Program-made: the position numbers and the translations under genes
The notes under the pieces: model-generated
The model's database searches: none
Seen by the model: the letters and a program-made list of their open reading frames with translations, nothing else
What the model was told of the DNA's origin: nothing
Shown: one piece after another, positions 7,954 through 17,340 of the stretch
Layout: each line of letters starts with the position of its first letter
Numbering within the stretch: the stretch's first letter is position 1
Origin: VXNE01 sp965206615
GTDB lineage: Bacteria > Pseudomonadota > Gammaproteobacteria > Pseudomonadales > Azotimanducaceae
NCBI GenBank assembly: GCA_965206615.1
Contig: CBDBKI010000005.1
Span: 2,914,001-2,978,000, forward strand
Direction of reading: 5' to 3'
Length of the DNA: 64,000 nucleotides

Positions 7954-8741
7954 CACAGACGATCGCCCTCGGCCTCGAGTACGACGGCACCGGGTTTCAC
8001 GGATTTCAGCATCAGAGCGGCGTACCGACGGTGCAGGACGCCCTCGAGGGCGCCCTGTCTCAGGTTGCGGCCGCCCCGGTGCGCGTGACCGTGGCAGGTC
8101 GTACCGACACCGGCGTGCATGCCACCCACCAGGTCGTCAGCTTCCGGAGTCCCGTCGCCCGTGCACCGGAGGCCTGGCGTCGCGGCACGAACTCGCTCGT
8201 CGGGGATGCCGTCGCCGTACTTTGGGCGCGTGTCGTGGATGCGCGCTTCAGTGCCCGCTTCCGGGCACTCTCGCGGACCTATTCGTACGTCTTTCTGGAG
8301 TCGGAGACCGCGCCGGCTCTCCTGCGAGGGAAGGTCACCTGGACGCGCATGCCCCTCGACGAGGCCGCCATGCACCTGGCCGCCCAACACCTGCTTGGCG
8401 AGCAGGATTTCAGTGCCTTCCGTGCAGCTGGCTGCGGCTCCCGCACACCTTTTCGGCGAGTCCACCGCACGTCCGTGGTCCGGCATGGCCGCCAGGTCGT
8501 GCTCGACATCGAGGCGAACGCGTTCCTGCACCACATGGTGCGCAACATCGCGGGTTGTCTGGCCCGGGTCGGGCACGGCGCGGCGCCGCCTGGTCAGGTC
8601 GCGGAGCTGCTCGCCAAGCGGGACCGGACCCTGGCGCCCCCGACCGCCCCGCCGGACGGCCTCTACCTGACGCGCGTGACCTACCCGGACTTCGAGGTCC
8701 CGTACCGACCCCCGCCGATGCTGCCGCAGCATGGTCCTTGA
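7929..8741 (+). CDS. truA: tRNA pseudouridine(38-40) synthase, start codon uncertain
   Basis: TruA makes pseudouridine at positions 38-40 of the tRNA anticodon arm. Homology runs from IALGLEYDGTGFHGFQHQ through the catalytic Asp motif AGRTDTGVHATHQVVSF, ARFRALSRTYSYVF, FSAFRAAGC and NAFLHHMVRNIAG to DGLYLTRVTYPD. The problem is the start: no in-frame ATG, GTG or TTG exists between the repeat array and the conserved YDG segment. The first GTG (8031) would delete that strand. I set the start at the in-frame CTG 7929 inside the last repeat unit, which yields 270 aa, the length of E. coli TruA; ACG 7959 is also possible. No good ribosome-binding site is visible. The gene identity is certain, the start is not. 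Confidence 0.85.
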   Translation: MPTRPSGRAQTIALGLEYDGTGFHGFQHQSGVPTVQDALEGALSQVAAAPVRVTVAGRTDTGVHATHQVVSFRSPVARAPEAWRRGTNSLVGDAVAVLWARVVDARFSARFRALSRTYSYVFLESETAPALLRGKVTWTRMPLDEAAMHLAAQHLLGEQDFSAFRAAGCGSRTPFRRVHRTSVVRHGRQVVLDIEANAFLHHMVRNIAGCLARVGHGAAPPGQVAELLAKRDRTLAPPTAPPDGLYLTRVTYPDFEVPYRPPPMLPQHGP

Positions 8742-8795
8742 TGGCTCCCGGGCATCGCCAATGTCGACGCTCAACGCCGAGTTGACACCTTCGGG

Positions 8796-8817
8796 GTCTG
8801 TCGGGGGAGCGACAGAC
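8796..8817 (+). terminator. Hairpin between truA and trpF
   Basis: Perfect 8-bp inverted repeat GTCTGTCG / CGACAGAC with a 6-nt loop in the 141-bp gap after truA. There is no following T-run, so it is at best a weak terminator or an mRNA-stabilising stem that separates truA from the trp genes. Confidence 0.35.
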
Positions 8818-8882
8818 TTGCCGCGAGGTCCGCAAGTCCGCCAAACTCTCGGCCCGCCGTGCCCCTCGGACAGGATCGCCCC

Positions 8883-9495
8883 GTGCGCGTAAGAGCGAAA
8901 ATCTGCGGAATCACCTCGGTCGACGCCGCGCTCGCCGCCGCCGAAGCCGGCTGCGATGCCATTGGCCTCGTCTTCGAGCCGGCCAGCCCCCGCTTCGTGC
9001 CGGTCGCCATGGCGCGCGAAATCGCCGACGCGCTGCCGCCGCTGGTCTCTCGCGTCGGTGTGTTTGCCGATGTCGCGGCGGGTGACGTCGAGGGCGTGCT
9101 GCGCAACGTGTCGCTCGACGTGCTCCAGTTCAATGGCGACGCGCCGGCGAAGTTCTGCGAGGACTTTGGCATCCCGTACGTCAAGGCCGCCGGGGTACGA
9201 TCCGGCTTCCGGATCGAGTGTCTTGAGCGGGACTACGCCTCGGCGCGCGCGTACCTGCTCGACACCTACGACCCGGCCGTGCGGGGCGGGACCGGACGTA
9301 CCTTCAACTGGGCGCTCTGGCCCGGCGCGTCGTCCAGGCCGCTGGTGCTCGCGGGGGGCCTGACCCCCGCCAACGTGGGCGCGGCCGTGCGTCGCCTGCG
9401 GCCCTACGCCGTGGATGTCAGCAGCGGCGTCGAGGACGGCATCAAGGGAATCAAGAGCGTTGCCAAGATGCGCGCATTCATGGCGGAGGTACAGC

Positions 9496-9512
<17 letters not shown>
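8883..9512 (+). CDS. trpF: Phosphoribosylanthranilate isomerase
   Basis: TIM-barrel isomerase (209 aa) converting N-(5'-phosphoribosyl)anthranilate to CdRP in tryptophan synthesis. RAKICGITS holds the catalytic Cys, LLDTYDP the catalytic Asp, and LAGGLTPANVGAAVR with DVSSGVE forms the phosphate-binding C-terminus. GTG 8883 places MRVRAKICGI at the N-terminus as in the family and has GGACAGG upstream; GTG 8859 would add eight non-conserved residues. It overlaps trpB by 17 bp. The trpF-trpB-trpA trio downstream of truA, apart from trpEGDC, is the usual gammaproteobacterial split. Confidence 0.95.
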
Positions 9513-10760
<1,248 letters not shown>

Positions 10761-10764
<4 letters not shown>

Positions 10765-11567
10765 GTCGCCTGACGGACCGGCTGGCGGCCCTCGGCAACG
10801 CTGGCCGCAAGGCACTGACGACATTCATCACCGCCGGCGACCCGACCCTCGCGGCGACCGTGCCAGCCTTGCATGCGTTGGTGCGCGGCGGTGCGGACAT
10901 CCTGGAGCTCGGTGTGCCGTTCTCGGACCCGGAAGCGGAGGGACCGTCCATTCAGCGCTCATCCGAGCGGGCCCTCGGCAACGGCGTGACCCTGGCGCAC
11001 GTCCTGGCCCTGGCGCAGGAGTTCCGCAGCGAGGACCCGGCCACACCGCTCGTCCTGATGGGCTACCTCAATTCGATCCTGCGCATGGGATTCCGCGGTT
11101 TCGCCCGGAGGGCAGCGGCGGCGGGGGTGGACGGCATCATCGTCGTCAACCTGCCGCCCGAAGAGGCAGACGCGGCGCGGCAAGCGCTCGCCGGGGAGGG
11201 GATCGATCTCGTCTTCCTCGTGGCGCCCACGACCACCGTGGAGCGCGCGTCCACCATCGCCCGGGCGGCCTCGGGCTTTCTCTACTACGTGTCGTTGAAG
11301 GGCGTGACGGGCGCGCGGCATCTCGACGCCGACGATGTCGCGCGCAACGTGGCCCGACTGCGAGAGGTGACCGACATGCCCATTCAGGTCGGCTTCGGTA
11401 TTCGCGACGCCGCATCGGCGCGCGCGGTCTCGAGGACCGCGGACGGCATTGTCGTCGGTAGCGCCCTCGTCGACATCATGAAGGGGCTGGCGGGCGACCC
11501 GGACACGATTCCCGCGGCATTGACAGCCTGGCTCCGCGGTCTGCGCAAGGCCATGGACGCACCGTGA
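10761..11567 (+). CDS. trpA: Tryptophan synthase alpha chain
   Basis: TIM-barrel alpha subunit (268 aa) that splits indole-3-glycerol phosphate and channels indole to TrpB. GTG 10761 overlaps trpB. The catalytic Glu is in ILELGVPFSDP. The position equal to catalytic Asp60 of E. coli reads AEG instead of ADG, so a Glu replaces the Asp; the rest (YYVSLKGVTGA, QVGFGIRDAASARAV, GIVVGSALV) is intact. Substitution by Glu here occurs in some proteobacteria as far as I recall, so the enzyme is probably functional. The stop overlaps the folC GTG (GTGA); accD, which usually lies between trpA and folC, is absent. Confidence 0.96.
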
Positions 11568-12787
11568 GGCTCGGCGCCTGGCTTGAACGGATCGGCGTGG
11601 AGCACCCGAGCGGTGTGTTCGACGGTCTGGGCCGTGTCGCCGAGGTCGCGGGACGGGCCGGCGTGAACCCGCCCGCTCCGTGCAACTTCATCGTGGCGGG
11701 CACAAACGGCAAGGGGTCGACCTGCGTGTTCCTCGAGCAACTCCTGCTGGCCTCGGGACGCTCCGTCGGGACGACGCTGTCCCCGCATCTTGCGCGTTTC
11801 AACGAACGCATCCGCATCAATGGCGCAGAGGTCGAGGACGAGGCCATCGTTGCGGCATTCGAGGCAGTGGAAGGCGCCCGCGGCGACACGCGGCTCAACT
11901 ACTTCGAGTACGCGGTGCTGGCGGCCTTGCGAGCCTTCCGCACAGGCAGTGTCGACGCGACGGTGCTGGAGGTCGGGCTCGGGGGGCGCCTCGACGCCAC
12001 CAATATCGTGGCTGCGGATGTCGCCGCCATCGTCAGCGTGGACCTCGACCACCAGGAGTACCTCGGCGACACCCGCGAGGCCATCGGCGCTGAGAAGGCC
12101 GGGGTACTGCGCCCTGGCCGGCCGGTGGTTTTCGGCGAGGCGCACGTCCCCCGCTCCGTACGGCAACGCGCACGGGAGCTCGACGCGCCGCTGTTCGCGT
12201 TCGGCCGCGACTACGGCGACTCGAACGAAACGTCCGGCTGGGGCGTCCGCCTGGCGAGCGGACGCACCCTGCGCTCCGGGACGATACCGCGCATCCCGCT
12301 CGCCAATGCCGCGACCGCCGTACAGGTCTTCGCCCTGCTCGAGCCGGACGTCGACGCCGCGACCGTCGAGGAGGCCTGCCGGCGTGCGATGCTTCCCGGG
12401 CGGGTCGAGACCGTCCACGCACGCGGTCGACACTGGGTGCTCGACACCGCCCACAATCCCCATGCGGCTCGCTACCTGGCAAGGCAGCTACCCGAACACG
12501 TGGCGTGCGCGGTCCTCGGCATGCTGCGGGACAAGGACGCGGCCGGCGTGGTGCGACCGCTCCTGCCGAGGGTGAGCCGGTGGATCGTCACCGACAACCG
12601 CATGCCGCGCGGGCTGACGGGCGGCGAACTCGGCAGGCGCCTCGAAGGCACCGTGGCGCCCGCCGTGCTGCCCGACCCGGAGGAAGCGTTCGATGCGGCG
12701 CGCTCTACTACGCGGGAGAACGATGTTATCCTCGTGTTCGGCTCTTTCGACCTGGTCGCCCGTGCTCGAGCCAGACTGATTTGCTGA
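11564..12787 (+). CDS. folC: Bifunctional dihydrofolate/folylpolyglutamate synthase
   Basis: Mur-ligase-type ATPase (407 aa) that adds glutamate to dihydropteroate and tetrahydrofolates. The P-loop is VAGTNGKGSTCVFLEQLL, followed by SPHLARFNERIRINGAEV, the Mg-binding VLEVGLGGRLDATNIV, the carbamylated-Lys region EKAGVLRPGRPVVFGE and the C-terminal domain motif VLDTAHNPHAARYLA. Start GTG 11564 overlaps the trpA stop. Its end overlaps the dedD TTG start by 7 bp. The length is slightly below E. coli FolC (422 aa). Confidence 0.96.
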   Translation: MRLGAWLERIGVEHPSGVFDGLGRVAEVAGRAGVNPPAPCNFIVAGTNGKGSTCVFLEQLLLASGRSVGTTLSPHLARFNERIRINGAEVEDEAIVAAFEAVEGARGDTRLNYFEYAVLAALRAFRTGSVDATVLEVGLGGRLDATNIVAADVAAIVSVDLDHQEYLGDTREAIGAEKAGVLRPGRPVVFGEAHVPRSVRQRARELDAPLFAFGRDYGDSNETSGWGVRLASGRTLRSGTIPRIPLANAATAVQVFALLEPDVDAATVEEACRRAMLPGRVETVHARGRHWVLDTAHNPHAARYLARQLPEHVACAVLGMLRDKDAAGVVRPLLPRVSRWIVTDNRMPRGLTGGELGRRLEGTVAPAVLPDPEEAFDAARSTTRENDVILVFGSFDLVARARARLIC

Positions 12788-13332
12788 CAGAGCAAACCCG
12801 ATACCGGATCACCGGCGCCGTGTTCCTCGCGGCCGTCGCGGCCATCGTCTTTCCCATGCTGTTCGACGGCGAGGGCATGGAACCAGCACCGCTGGACCTG
12901 CCGCCGGTCGAGCCAGCATCGGTCGACGTACGCGCCGTCGCGGGCGCAGCGCCGCCGCCGGACAGTTCGAACCTGCTCGCGGCACGCGACGAACTGCGCA
13001 CGGAGATCGACCCGGAAGGTTACCGCCGAGAAACCGGTACCCGCATGGGAGACCCGGTGTTGACGGAAGAAGACGGGGCGCCCCCGGTTCCTGCCAAAGC
13101 GTGGGCGGTGCAGCTCGGGAGCTTCTCGGAACGGGACCGGGCGGAGGCGCTGCGGAACCGGCTACGCGAGGATGGCTACGACGCGGTGCTATCGAGCGTC
13201 AAGTACAACGCGGAGAAACTGACCCGCGTCGCGGTGGGGCCGATGCTCGAGCGCGATGCCGCCGAGCGGTTACGAAAGGAACTCGGCGATCGTTATCCGC
13301 TCGATCCCCGGGTCGTCCGGTTCAGCCCTTGA
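12781..13332 (+). CDS. dedD: SPOR-domain membrane protein, DedD-like
   Basis: A 183-residue bitopic protein with one N-terminal membrane segment (ITGAVFLAAVAAIVFPMLF), a linker, and a C-terminal SPOR domain (about residues 105-180: WAVQLGSFSERDRAEALRNR to TRVAVGPMLERDAAERLR). SPOR domains bind denuded septal peptidoglycan, and DedD promotes cell division in relatives. TTG 12781 is the only sensible start; it lies within the last codons of folC. Gene order folC-dedD-cvpA-purF is conserved and supports the name. Confidence 0.9.
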   Translation: MLTEQTRYRITGAVFLAAVAAIVFPMLFDGEGMEPAPLDLPPVEPASVDVRAVAGAAPPPDSSNLLAARDELRTEIDPEGYRRETGTRMGDPVLTEEDGAPPVPAKAWAVQLGSFSERDRAEALRNRLREDGYDAVLSSVKYNAEKLTRVAVGPMLERDAAERLRKELGDRYPLDPRVVRFSP

Positions 13333-13390
13333 GACCTTCGGACGTACGTGCCACGCTCCCGTCGTCGTTCGTCTACCGCGCAGGGCTGAC

Positions 13391-13873
13391 GTGCCGCAAG
13401 CCGATGTCGTCATCGTTCTCGTCGTCGGGCTGTCCACGGTCATCGGGCTCATGCGCGGTCTCGGGCGGGAGGTCATGTCGGTGATCGTGTGGTTGACCGC
13501 CTTTTTCGCCTCACTCGCGCTGGCGACGCCCATTGCGAACCTGTTCGATCTCGGCGAGTCCGTGGGCACGGCCGTCGGATTCGCGATCGTGTTCGTGGTC
13601 GTGCTGGTGGCCGGGGCGCTGGTGCAGCGCGTGCTTGGGAAGTTGATCCGATCCACCGGCATCGGCGGCACGGACCGCCTGCTCGGAGCGCTCTTCGGCG
13701 CATTGCGGGGGATTCTGGTAACCATCGTGGCCTTGATTGCGATGCGGCCGTTCGTGGAGACGAGCGACTGGTGGCTTGCGTCGGGGCTCGTGCCGGAACT
13801 GTTGAGCTTCGAGCGCGACGTCCTCGACCTGATGCAGCTGGCGGCACAAAGAATCGCGCAACTGCGCGGGTAG
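13391..13873 (+). CDS. cvpA: CvpA family membrane protein
   Basis: CvpA family (160 aa), predicted four membrane segments: ADVVIVLVVGLSTVIGLM, VIVWLTAFFASLALATPI, VGFAIVFVVVLVAGALVQ and a final one at LRGILVTIVALIAMRPFV. GLMRGLGREVMSVIVWL is the family signature. Named for colicin V production in E. coli; the molecular role is still unclear and is linked to envelope stress. GTG 13391 gives the usual N-terminus (VPQADVVIVL). It lies 20 bp upstream of purF. Confidence 0.93.
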   Translation: MPQADVVIVLVVGLSTVIGLMRGLGREVMSVIVWLTAFFASLALATPIANLFDLGESVGTAVGFAIVFVVVLVAGALVQRVLGKLIRSTGIGGTDRLLGALFGALRGILVTIVALIAMRPFVETSDWWLASGLVPELLSFERDVLDLMQLAAQRIAQLRG

Positions 13874-13893
13874 CAGTCGGGAGGGCAGGGAGC

Positions 13894-15417
13894 ATGTGCG
13901 GCGTAGTCGGAATTCTCGGACATACACCGGTCAACCAGCAGCTCTATGACGCTCTGACCGCGTTGCAGCATCGCGGCCAGGATGCCGCCGGCATGGTGAC
14001 CTGCGACGGTCGGCGCGCGCACCTGCGCAAGGGTAACGGCCTGGTGCGCGATGTCTTCGAGCAGCGCCACATGCAGCGCATGGTGGGGACGATGGGCATC
14101 GGCCACGTCCGTTACCCGACGGCCGGCACGGCGAGTGCCGCCGAGGCGCAGCCCATGTACGTCAACTCGCCGTACGGCATTGCCCTCGGACACAACGGCA
14201 ACCTGACCAACGCGACCGAACTCGAAGCCGATGTCTTCCGGGCCAATCGCCGGCACGTCAACACCGACTCGGACTCCGAGATACTGCTCAACGTCTTTGC
14301 GGACGAGCTGCACAAGGCCGGTGGACAGCACGTCGATCCGCAGGCGGTGTTCGACGCGGTCGCCGGGGTGCATCGGCGATGCCGGGGCGCCTACGCGGCG
14401 GTCGCCATGGTGATCGGCGGTGGGATCGTCGGCTTTCGCGACTGCCACGGCATCCGGCCTCTGATCTATGGGCGCCGCGAAACGGCACGCGGCACGGAGT
14501 GCATCGTGGCCTCCGAGAGCGTCGCACTCGACATCCTCGGATTCGACGTGGTCCGCGATGTCCTGCCGGGCGAGGCGGTCTTTATCGACATCGACGGCAA
14601 CCTGCACACCCGGCGCTGCGGTCTTGAGCGCGCCTACTCGCCCTGCATGTTCGAGCACGTCTACCTCGCGCGTCCGGATTCGGTCATCGACCGGATCTCG
14701 GTGTACAAGTCGCGACTCAGAATGGGCGAACGGCTCGCCGACCGAATCCTTGCGCGGTATCCGCGTCAGGAACACGACATCGACGTGGTGATCCCGGTGC
14801 CGGACACCGCACGCACCGCGGCGCTGCCGCTCGCGCATCGACTCGACGTCAAGTTCCGCGAGGGGCTCGTCAAGAACCCCTACATCGGGCGCACGTTCAT
14901 CATGCCGGGACAGACGCAGCGGCGCAGGTCCGTGCGCAGCAAGCACAACACGGTAGAGCTCGAATTCCGCAACAAGAACGTACTGCTGGTCGACGACTCC
15001 ATCGTGCGCGGTACCACGACACGGCAGATCATCCAGCTCGCGCGGGAAGCCGGGGCACGCAAGGTGTACTTCGCCTGCGCGGCGCCGCCCGTGCGCTACC
15101 CCAACGTCTACGGGATCGACATGCCGGCCGCGAGCGAGTTCGTGGCGCACAACCGTACCGAGGAGGAAGTGGGCGCGTTCATCGGGGCCGACTGGCTCGT
15201 CTACCAGACCATCGAGGACCTCATACTCGCGGCTCGGGAAGGCAATCCGGATCTGACGAGCTTCGACTGCTCGGTGTTCAACGGCCAATACGTCACCGGC
15301 GACATCGACGAGGCCTATCTCGCGCGCCTGTCATTGCGCCGCAACGACCGGATGAAGCAGCTTCGGGACGCCGAACTCGGCGAGCAGCCCGTGATCGAGC
15401 TGTCGAGTCACGCTTGA
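13894..15417 (+). CDS. purF: Amidophosphoribosyltransferase
   Basis: First enzyme of de novo purine synthesis (507 aa): PRPP plus glutamine to phosphoribosylamine. ATG 13894 places the glutaminase nucleophile as Cys2 after Met removal (MCGVVGILGH), with GGGAGGG upstream as ribosome-binding site. LQHRGQDAAGM and GIGHVRYPTAG are Ntn-hydrolase motifs; the PRPP-binding loop is LLVDDSIVRGTTTRQI. The C-terminal sequence is full length. The next gene starts at its stop codon. Confidence 0.98.
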   Translation: MCGVVGILGHTPVNQQLYDALTALQHRGQDAAGMVTCDGRRAHLRKGNGLVRDVFEQRHMQRMVGTMGIGHVRYPTAGTASAAEAQPMYVNSPYGIALGHNGNLTNATELEADVFRANRRHVNTDSDSEILLNVFADELHKAGGQHVDPQAVFDAVAGVHRRCRGAYAAVAMVIGGGIVGFRDCHGIRPLIYGRRETARGTECIVASESVALDILGFDVVRDVLPGEAVFIDIDGNLHTRRCGLERAYSPCMFEHVYLARPDSVIDRISVYKSRLRMGERLADRILARYPRQEHDIDVVIPVPDTARTAALPLAHRLDVKFREGLVKNPYIGRTFIMPGQTQRRRSVRSKHNTVELEFRNKNVLLVDDSIVRGTTTRQIIQLAREAGARKVYFACAAPPVRYPNVYGIDMPAASEFVAHNRTEEEVGAFIGADWLVYQTIEDLILAAREGNPDLTSFDCSVFNGQYVTGDIDEAYLARLSLRRNDRMKQLRDAELGEQPVIELSSHA

Positions 15418-15419
15418 TC

Positions 15420-15887
15420 GTGCCGGCGTCCACCCCGGCCGGCCGCAGAGTCCGCACCAGCCCCTGCATCGGCATCTGCTCCACCACCTACGGGGACCTC
15501 GTGTGCCGTGGCTGCAAGCGGTTCGCGCACGAGGTGGTCGACTGGAATCGTTACGACGATCATCAGCGGAAGATCGTCTGGGCCCGGCTTGCGGAGCTGC
15601 GCGACGCCAGCGTATCGAGCTACCTGACCGTGGTCGACGAGGCCCTGCTTGCGCGCGCCGCCGCGAAACTCCATCTGTCCGCCATGCCCGACCAGACGCC
15701 GTTGACGCTCGCCTACGAGACCCTGCGCCGCACCCGCGGCGTGCCCGATCTGGCGGCCCTCGGCCTCGCGCCGGTGCGGACGAGCGCCGGCGGCGGACCG
15801 GACGAGGTATTCGCCAACATCGGCCGCGAGTTCCACACGCGTGCGGCGGCCGCCTACGAGCGCAGCTTCCGGATTCCGTCGCAGTGA
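15420..15887 (+). CDS. DUF1289 domain protein
   Basis: Small protein (155 aa) whose N-terminal third is a DUF1289/YdhL domain: TSPCIGICSTTYGDLVCRGC then KRFAHEVVDWNRYDDHQR. Four conserved cysteines (CIGIC, CRGC) suggest metal or Fe-S binding, but no function is established. The remaining ~100 residues lack a recognised domain. GTG 15420 or TTG 15414 overlapping the purF stop are both possible starts, so it is probably translationally coupled to purF. The miaE gene follows directly. Confidence 0.82.
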   Translation: MPASTPAGRRVRTSPCIGICSTTYGDLVCRGCKRFAHEVVDWNRYDDHQRKIVWARLAELRDASVSSYLTVVDEALLARAAAKLHLSAMPDQTPLTLAYETLRRTRGVPDLAALGLAPVRTSAGGGPDEVFANIGREFHTRAAAAYERSFRIPSQ

Positions 15888-15906
15888 CACGCCCGCCGAT
15901 CTCCCG

Positions 15907-16557
15907 GTGAAGGCGCCCGTGGACATCGGTCCCGTACGGGCGTTTCTCGGCGCAGCGACGCCGGATGCCTGGGTGCAGGCGGCCGTGGACAACCTCGACG
16001 TGCTGCTCATCGACCACGCCAACTGCGAGAAGAAGGCAGCCGGCACGGCGATCGGCATGCTGTACCGGTACGACGACCGGCCGGAACTCCTGCGGCCGTT
16101 GTCGAAGCTGGCGCGGGAGGAACTACGCCACTTTGAAGAGGTGCTGCAGGCCATGCGCGTGCGGGGCACCGCCGTGCGCCGACTCTCGCCATCGCGCTAC
16201 GCGGGACGTCTGTTTCGCCTGGCCGCATCGCACGAGCCGGCGCGGCTGGTCGATACGCTTGTCGTCGGCGCCATCGTGGAGGCGCGCTCCTGCGAACGGT
16301 TCGCGCGCCTCGCGGAGCGTCTGGACGAAGACCTCGGGCGGCTCTACCGCGGCCTGCTCGCCTCCGAGGCGCGACACTTCGAGGTATATCTCGACCTGGC
16401 GCAGGCCTGCGCCGATGAGCCCATCGAGCGCCGGATCGAGCAATTGCTGGCCGTGGAGGAACAACTCGTCACGGAACCGGATACGGAACTGCGCTTCCAC
16501 AGCGGACCGCCGGGCCCGGACGGCTGGTTGGTCTCGGCCCCGTCGCTTGCGCCGTAG
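15907..16557 (+). CDS. miaE: tRNA-(ms2io6A) hydroxylase
   Basis: Non-haem diiron monooxygenase (216 aa) that hydroxylates the isopentenyl group of ms2i6A37 in tRNA. A ferritin-like four-helix bundle with the metal ligands is visible: DHANCEKKAAGTAIGM, AREELRHFEEVLQAM, VEARSCERFARLAE and LLASEARHFEVYLDLA. GTG 15907 follows the DUF1289 stop by 19 bp; an upstream ATG (15841) would overlap that gene by 47 bp and adds no conserved residues. It converges with lpxH. Confidence 0.92.
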   Translation: MKAPVDIGPVRAFLGAATPDAWVQAAVDNLDVLLIDHANCEKKAAGTAIGMLYRYDDRPELLRPLSKLAREELRHFEEVLQAMRVRGTAVRRLSPSRYAGRLFRLAASHEPARLVDTLVVGAIVEARSCERFARLAERLDEDLGRLYRGLLASEARHFEVYLDLAQACADEPIERRIEQLLAVEEQLVTEPDTELRFHSGPPGPDGWLVSAPSLAP

Positions 16558-16611
16558 CATGTTCGCGCCGGAGAAAACTCCAGGCTGTTCGGACCCGTGC
16601 GCCTGGATGCG

Positions 16612-17340
16612 TTACGTTGGCAGTCCGAAGCACTCGAGCGTCAGGTTGCGGTCCTCGCGCAGCGTCCAACCGCAGCGGCCCCAGTCGCCCAGGACGTAGC
16701 GGCGTCCGACCGCTCCATCCGCGTCGATGACGGCGTGCACGCCGGGGCGGTGCGTGTGTCCGTGCACCATGACCGAGCAGTCGTGAGTGCGCATGGCCGC
16801 CGCCACCTCCGTGTCGGTCACGTCCATGATGTTGTCGGCCTTGTTGGCGCTGGCCACGCGGCTCTCCTCGCGCAATTGTCGCGCCAGCGCCCGCCGTTCG
16901 GTGAGGGTCCGCGCCAGCACGTCCGCGCGCCAGGCTTCGGACCGGAGGAGGGCTCGCGCCTGTTGATAGGCGTGGTCCCGCGTACAGAACGCATCGCCAT
17001 GCGCGAGCAGGATGCGCTCGCCGCGCGAGCCAGTGATGACAAGGGGATCCGGAATGAGCGCGACGCCGGTATCGGATGCGAAGCGCTCGCCGAACAGGAA
17101 GTCCCGATTGCCGTGCATCACGAACACTGCGCACCGGCGGGCAGCCTCCCGGAGTGCTTCGCGCAGCGCCGCCGCGGTGGGCCCGTCGTCGTCATCGCCC
17201 ACCCAGACCTCCACGAGGTCGCCGAGAATGTAGAGGGCGTCCGCACGCGACGCTTCGCGGGCAAGAAACGCGAGGAAGCCCTGCAGCACCCGCGGCGCCC
17301 CCGCGTCGATGTGCAGGTCCGAGACGAATAACGTGGTCAC
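16612..17340 (-). CDS. lpxH: UDP-2,3-diacylglucosamine diphosphatase
   Basis: Lipid A pathway enzyme (242 aa) that cleaves UDP-2,3-diacylglucosamine to lipid X and UMP at the inner membrane. Calcineurin-like metallophosphatase motifs occur in order: FVSDLHIDAG, YILGDLVEVWVGDDD, MHGNRDFLFGERF, LLAHGDAFCTRDHAYQ and VHGHTHRPGVH. GTG 17340 overlaps the folD stop by 4 bp, so folD-lpxH form an operon. Presence of this gene implies an outer membrane with lipid A. Confidence 0.96.
   Translation of the reverse strand: MTTLFVSDLHIDAGAPRVLQGFLAFLAREASRADALYILGDLVEVWVGDDDDGPTAAALREALREAARRCAVFVMHGNRDFLFGERFASDTGVALIPDPLVITGSRGERILLAHGDAFCTRDHAYQQARALLRSEAWRADVLARTLTERRALARQLREESRVASANKADNIMDVTDTEVAAAMRTHDCSVMVHGHTHRPGVHAVIDADGAVGRRYVLGDWGRCGWTLREDRNLTLECFGLPT

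Noticed and set aside
6595..7956. 453-codon minus-strand frame across the array and fimV
   Set aside because: Repetitive peptide with no family resemblance, antisense to fimV; a shadow of GC-rich coding DNA and the repeat.
7169..8785. 538-codon plus-strand frame through the repeat array into truA DNA
   Set aside because: It exists because the 63-bp unit is stop-free and a multiple of three; after the 58-bp unit it reads truA in the wrong frame. Kept only as a point in the truA start discussion.
13270..15288. 672-codon minus-strand frame opposite cvpA and purF
   Set aside because: Antisense to two unambiguous genes, no recognisable domain, His/Asp/Arg-rich composition typical of GC-rich antisense frames.
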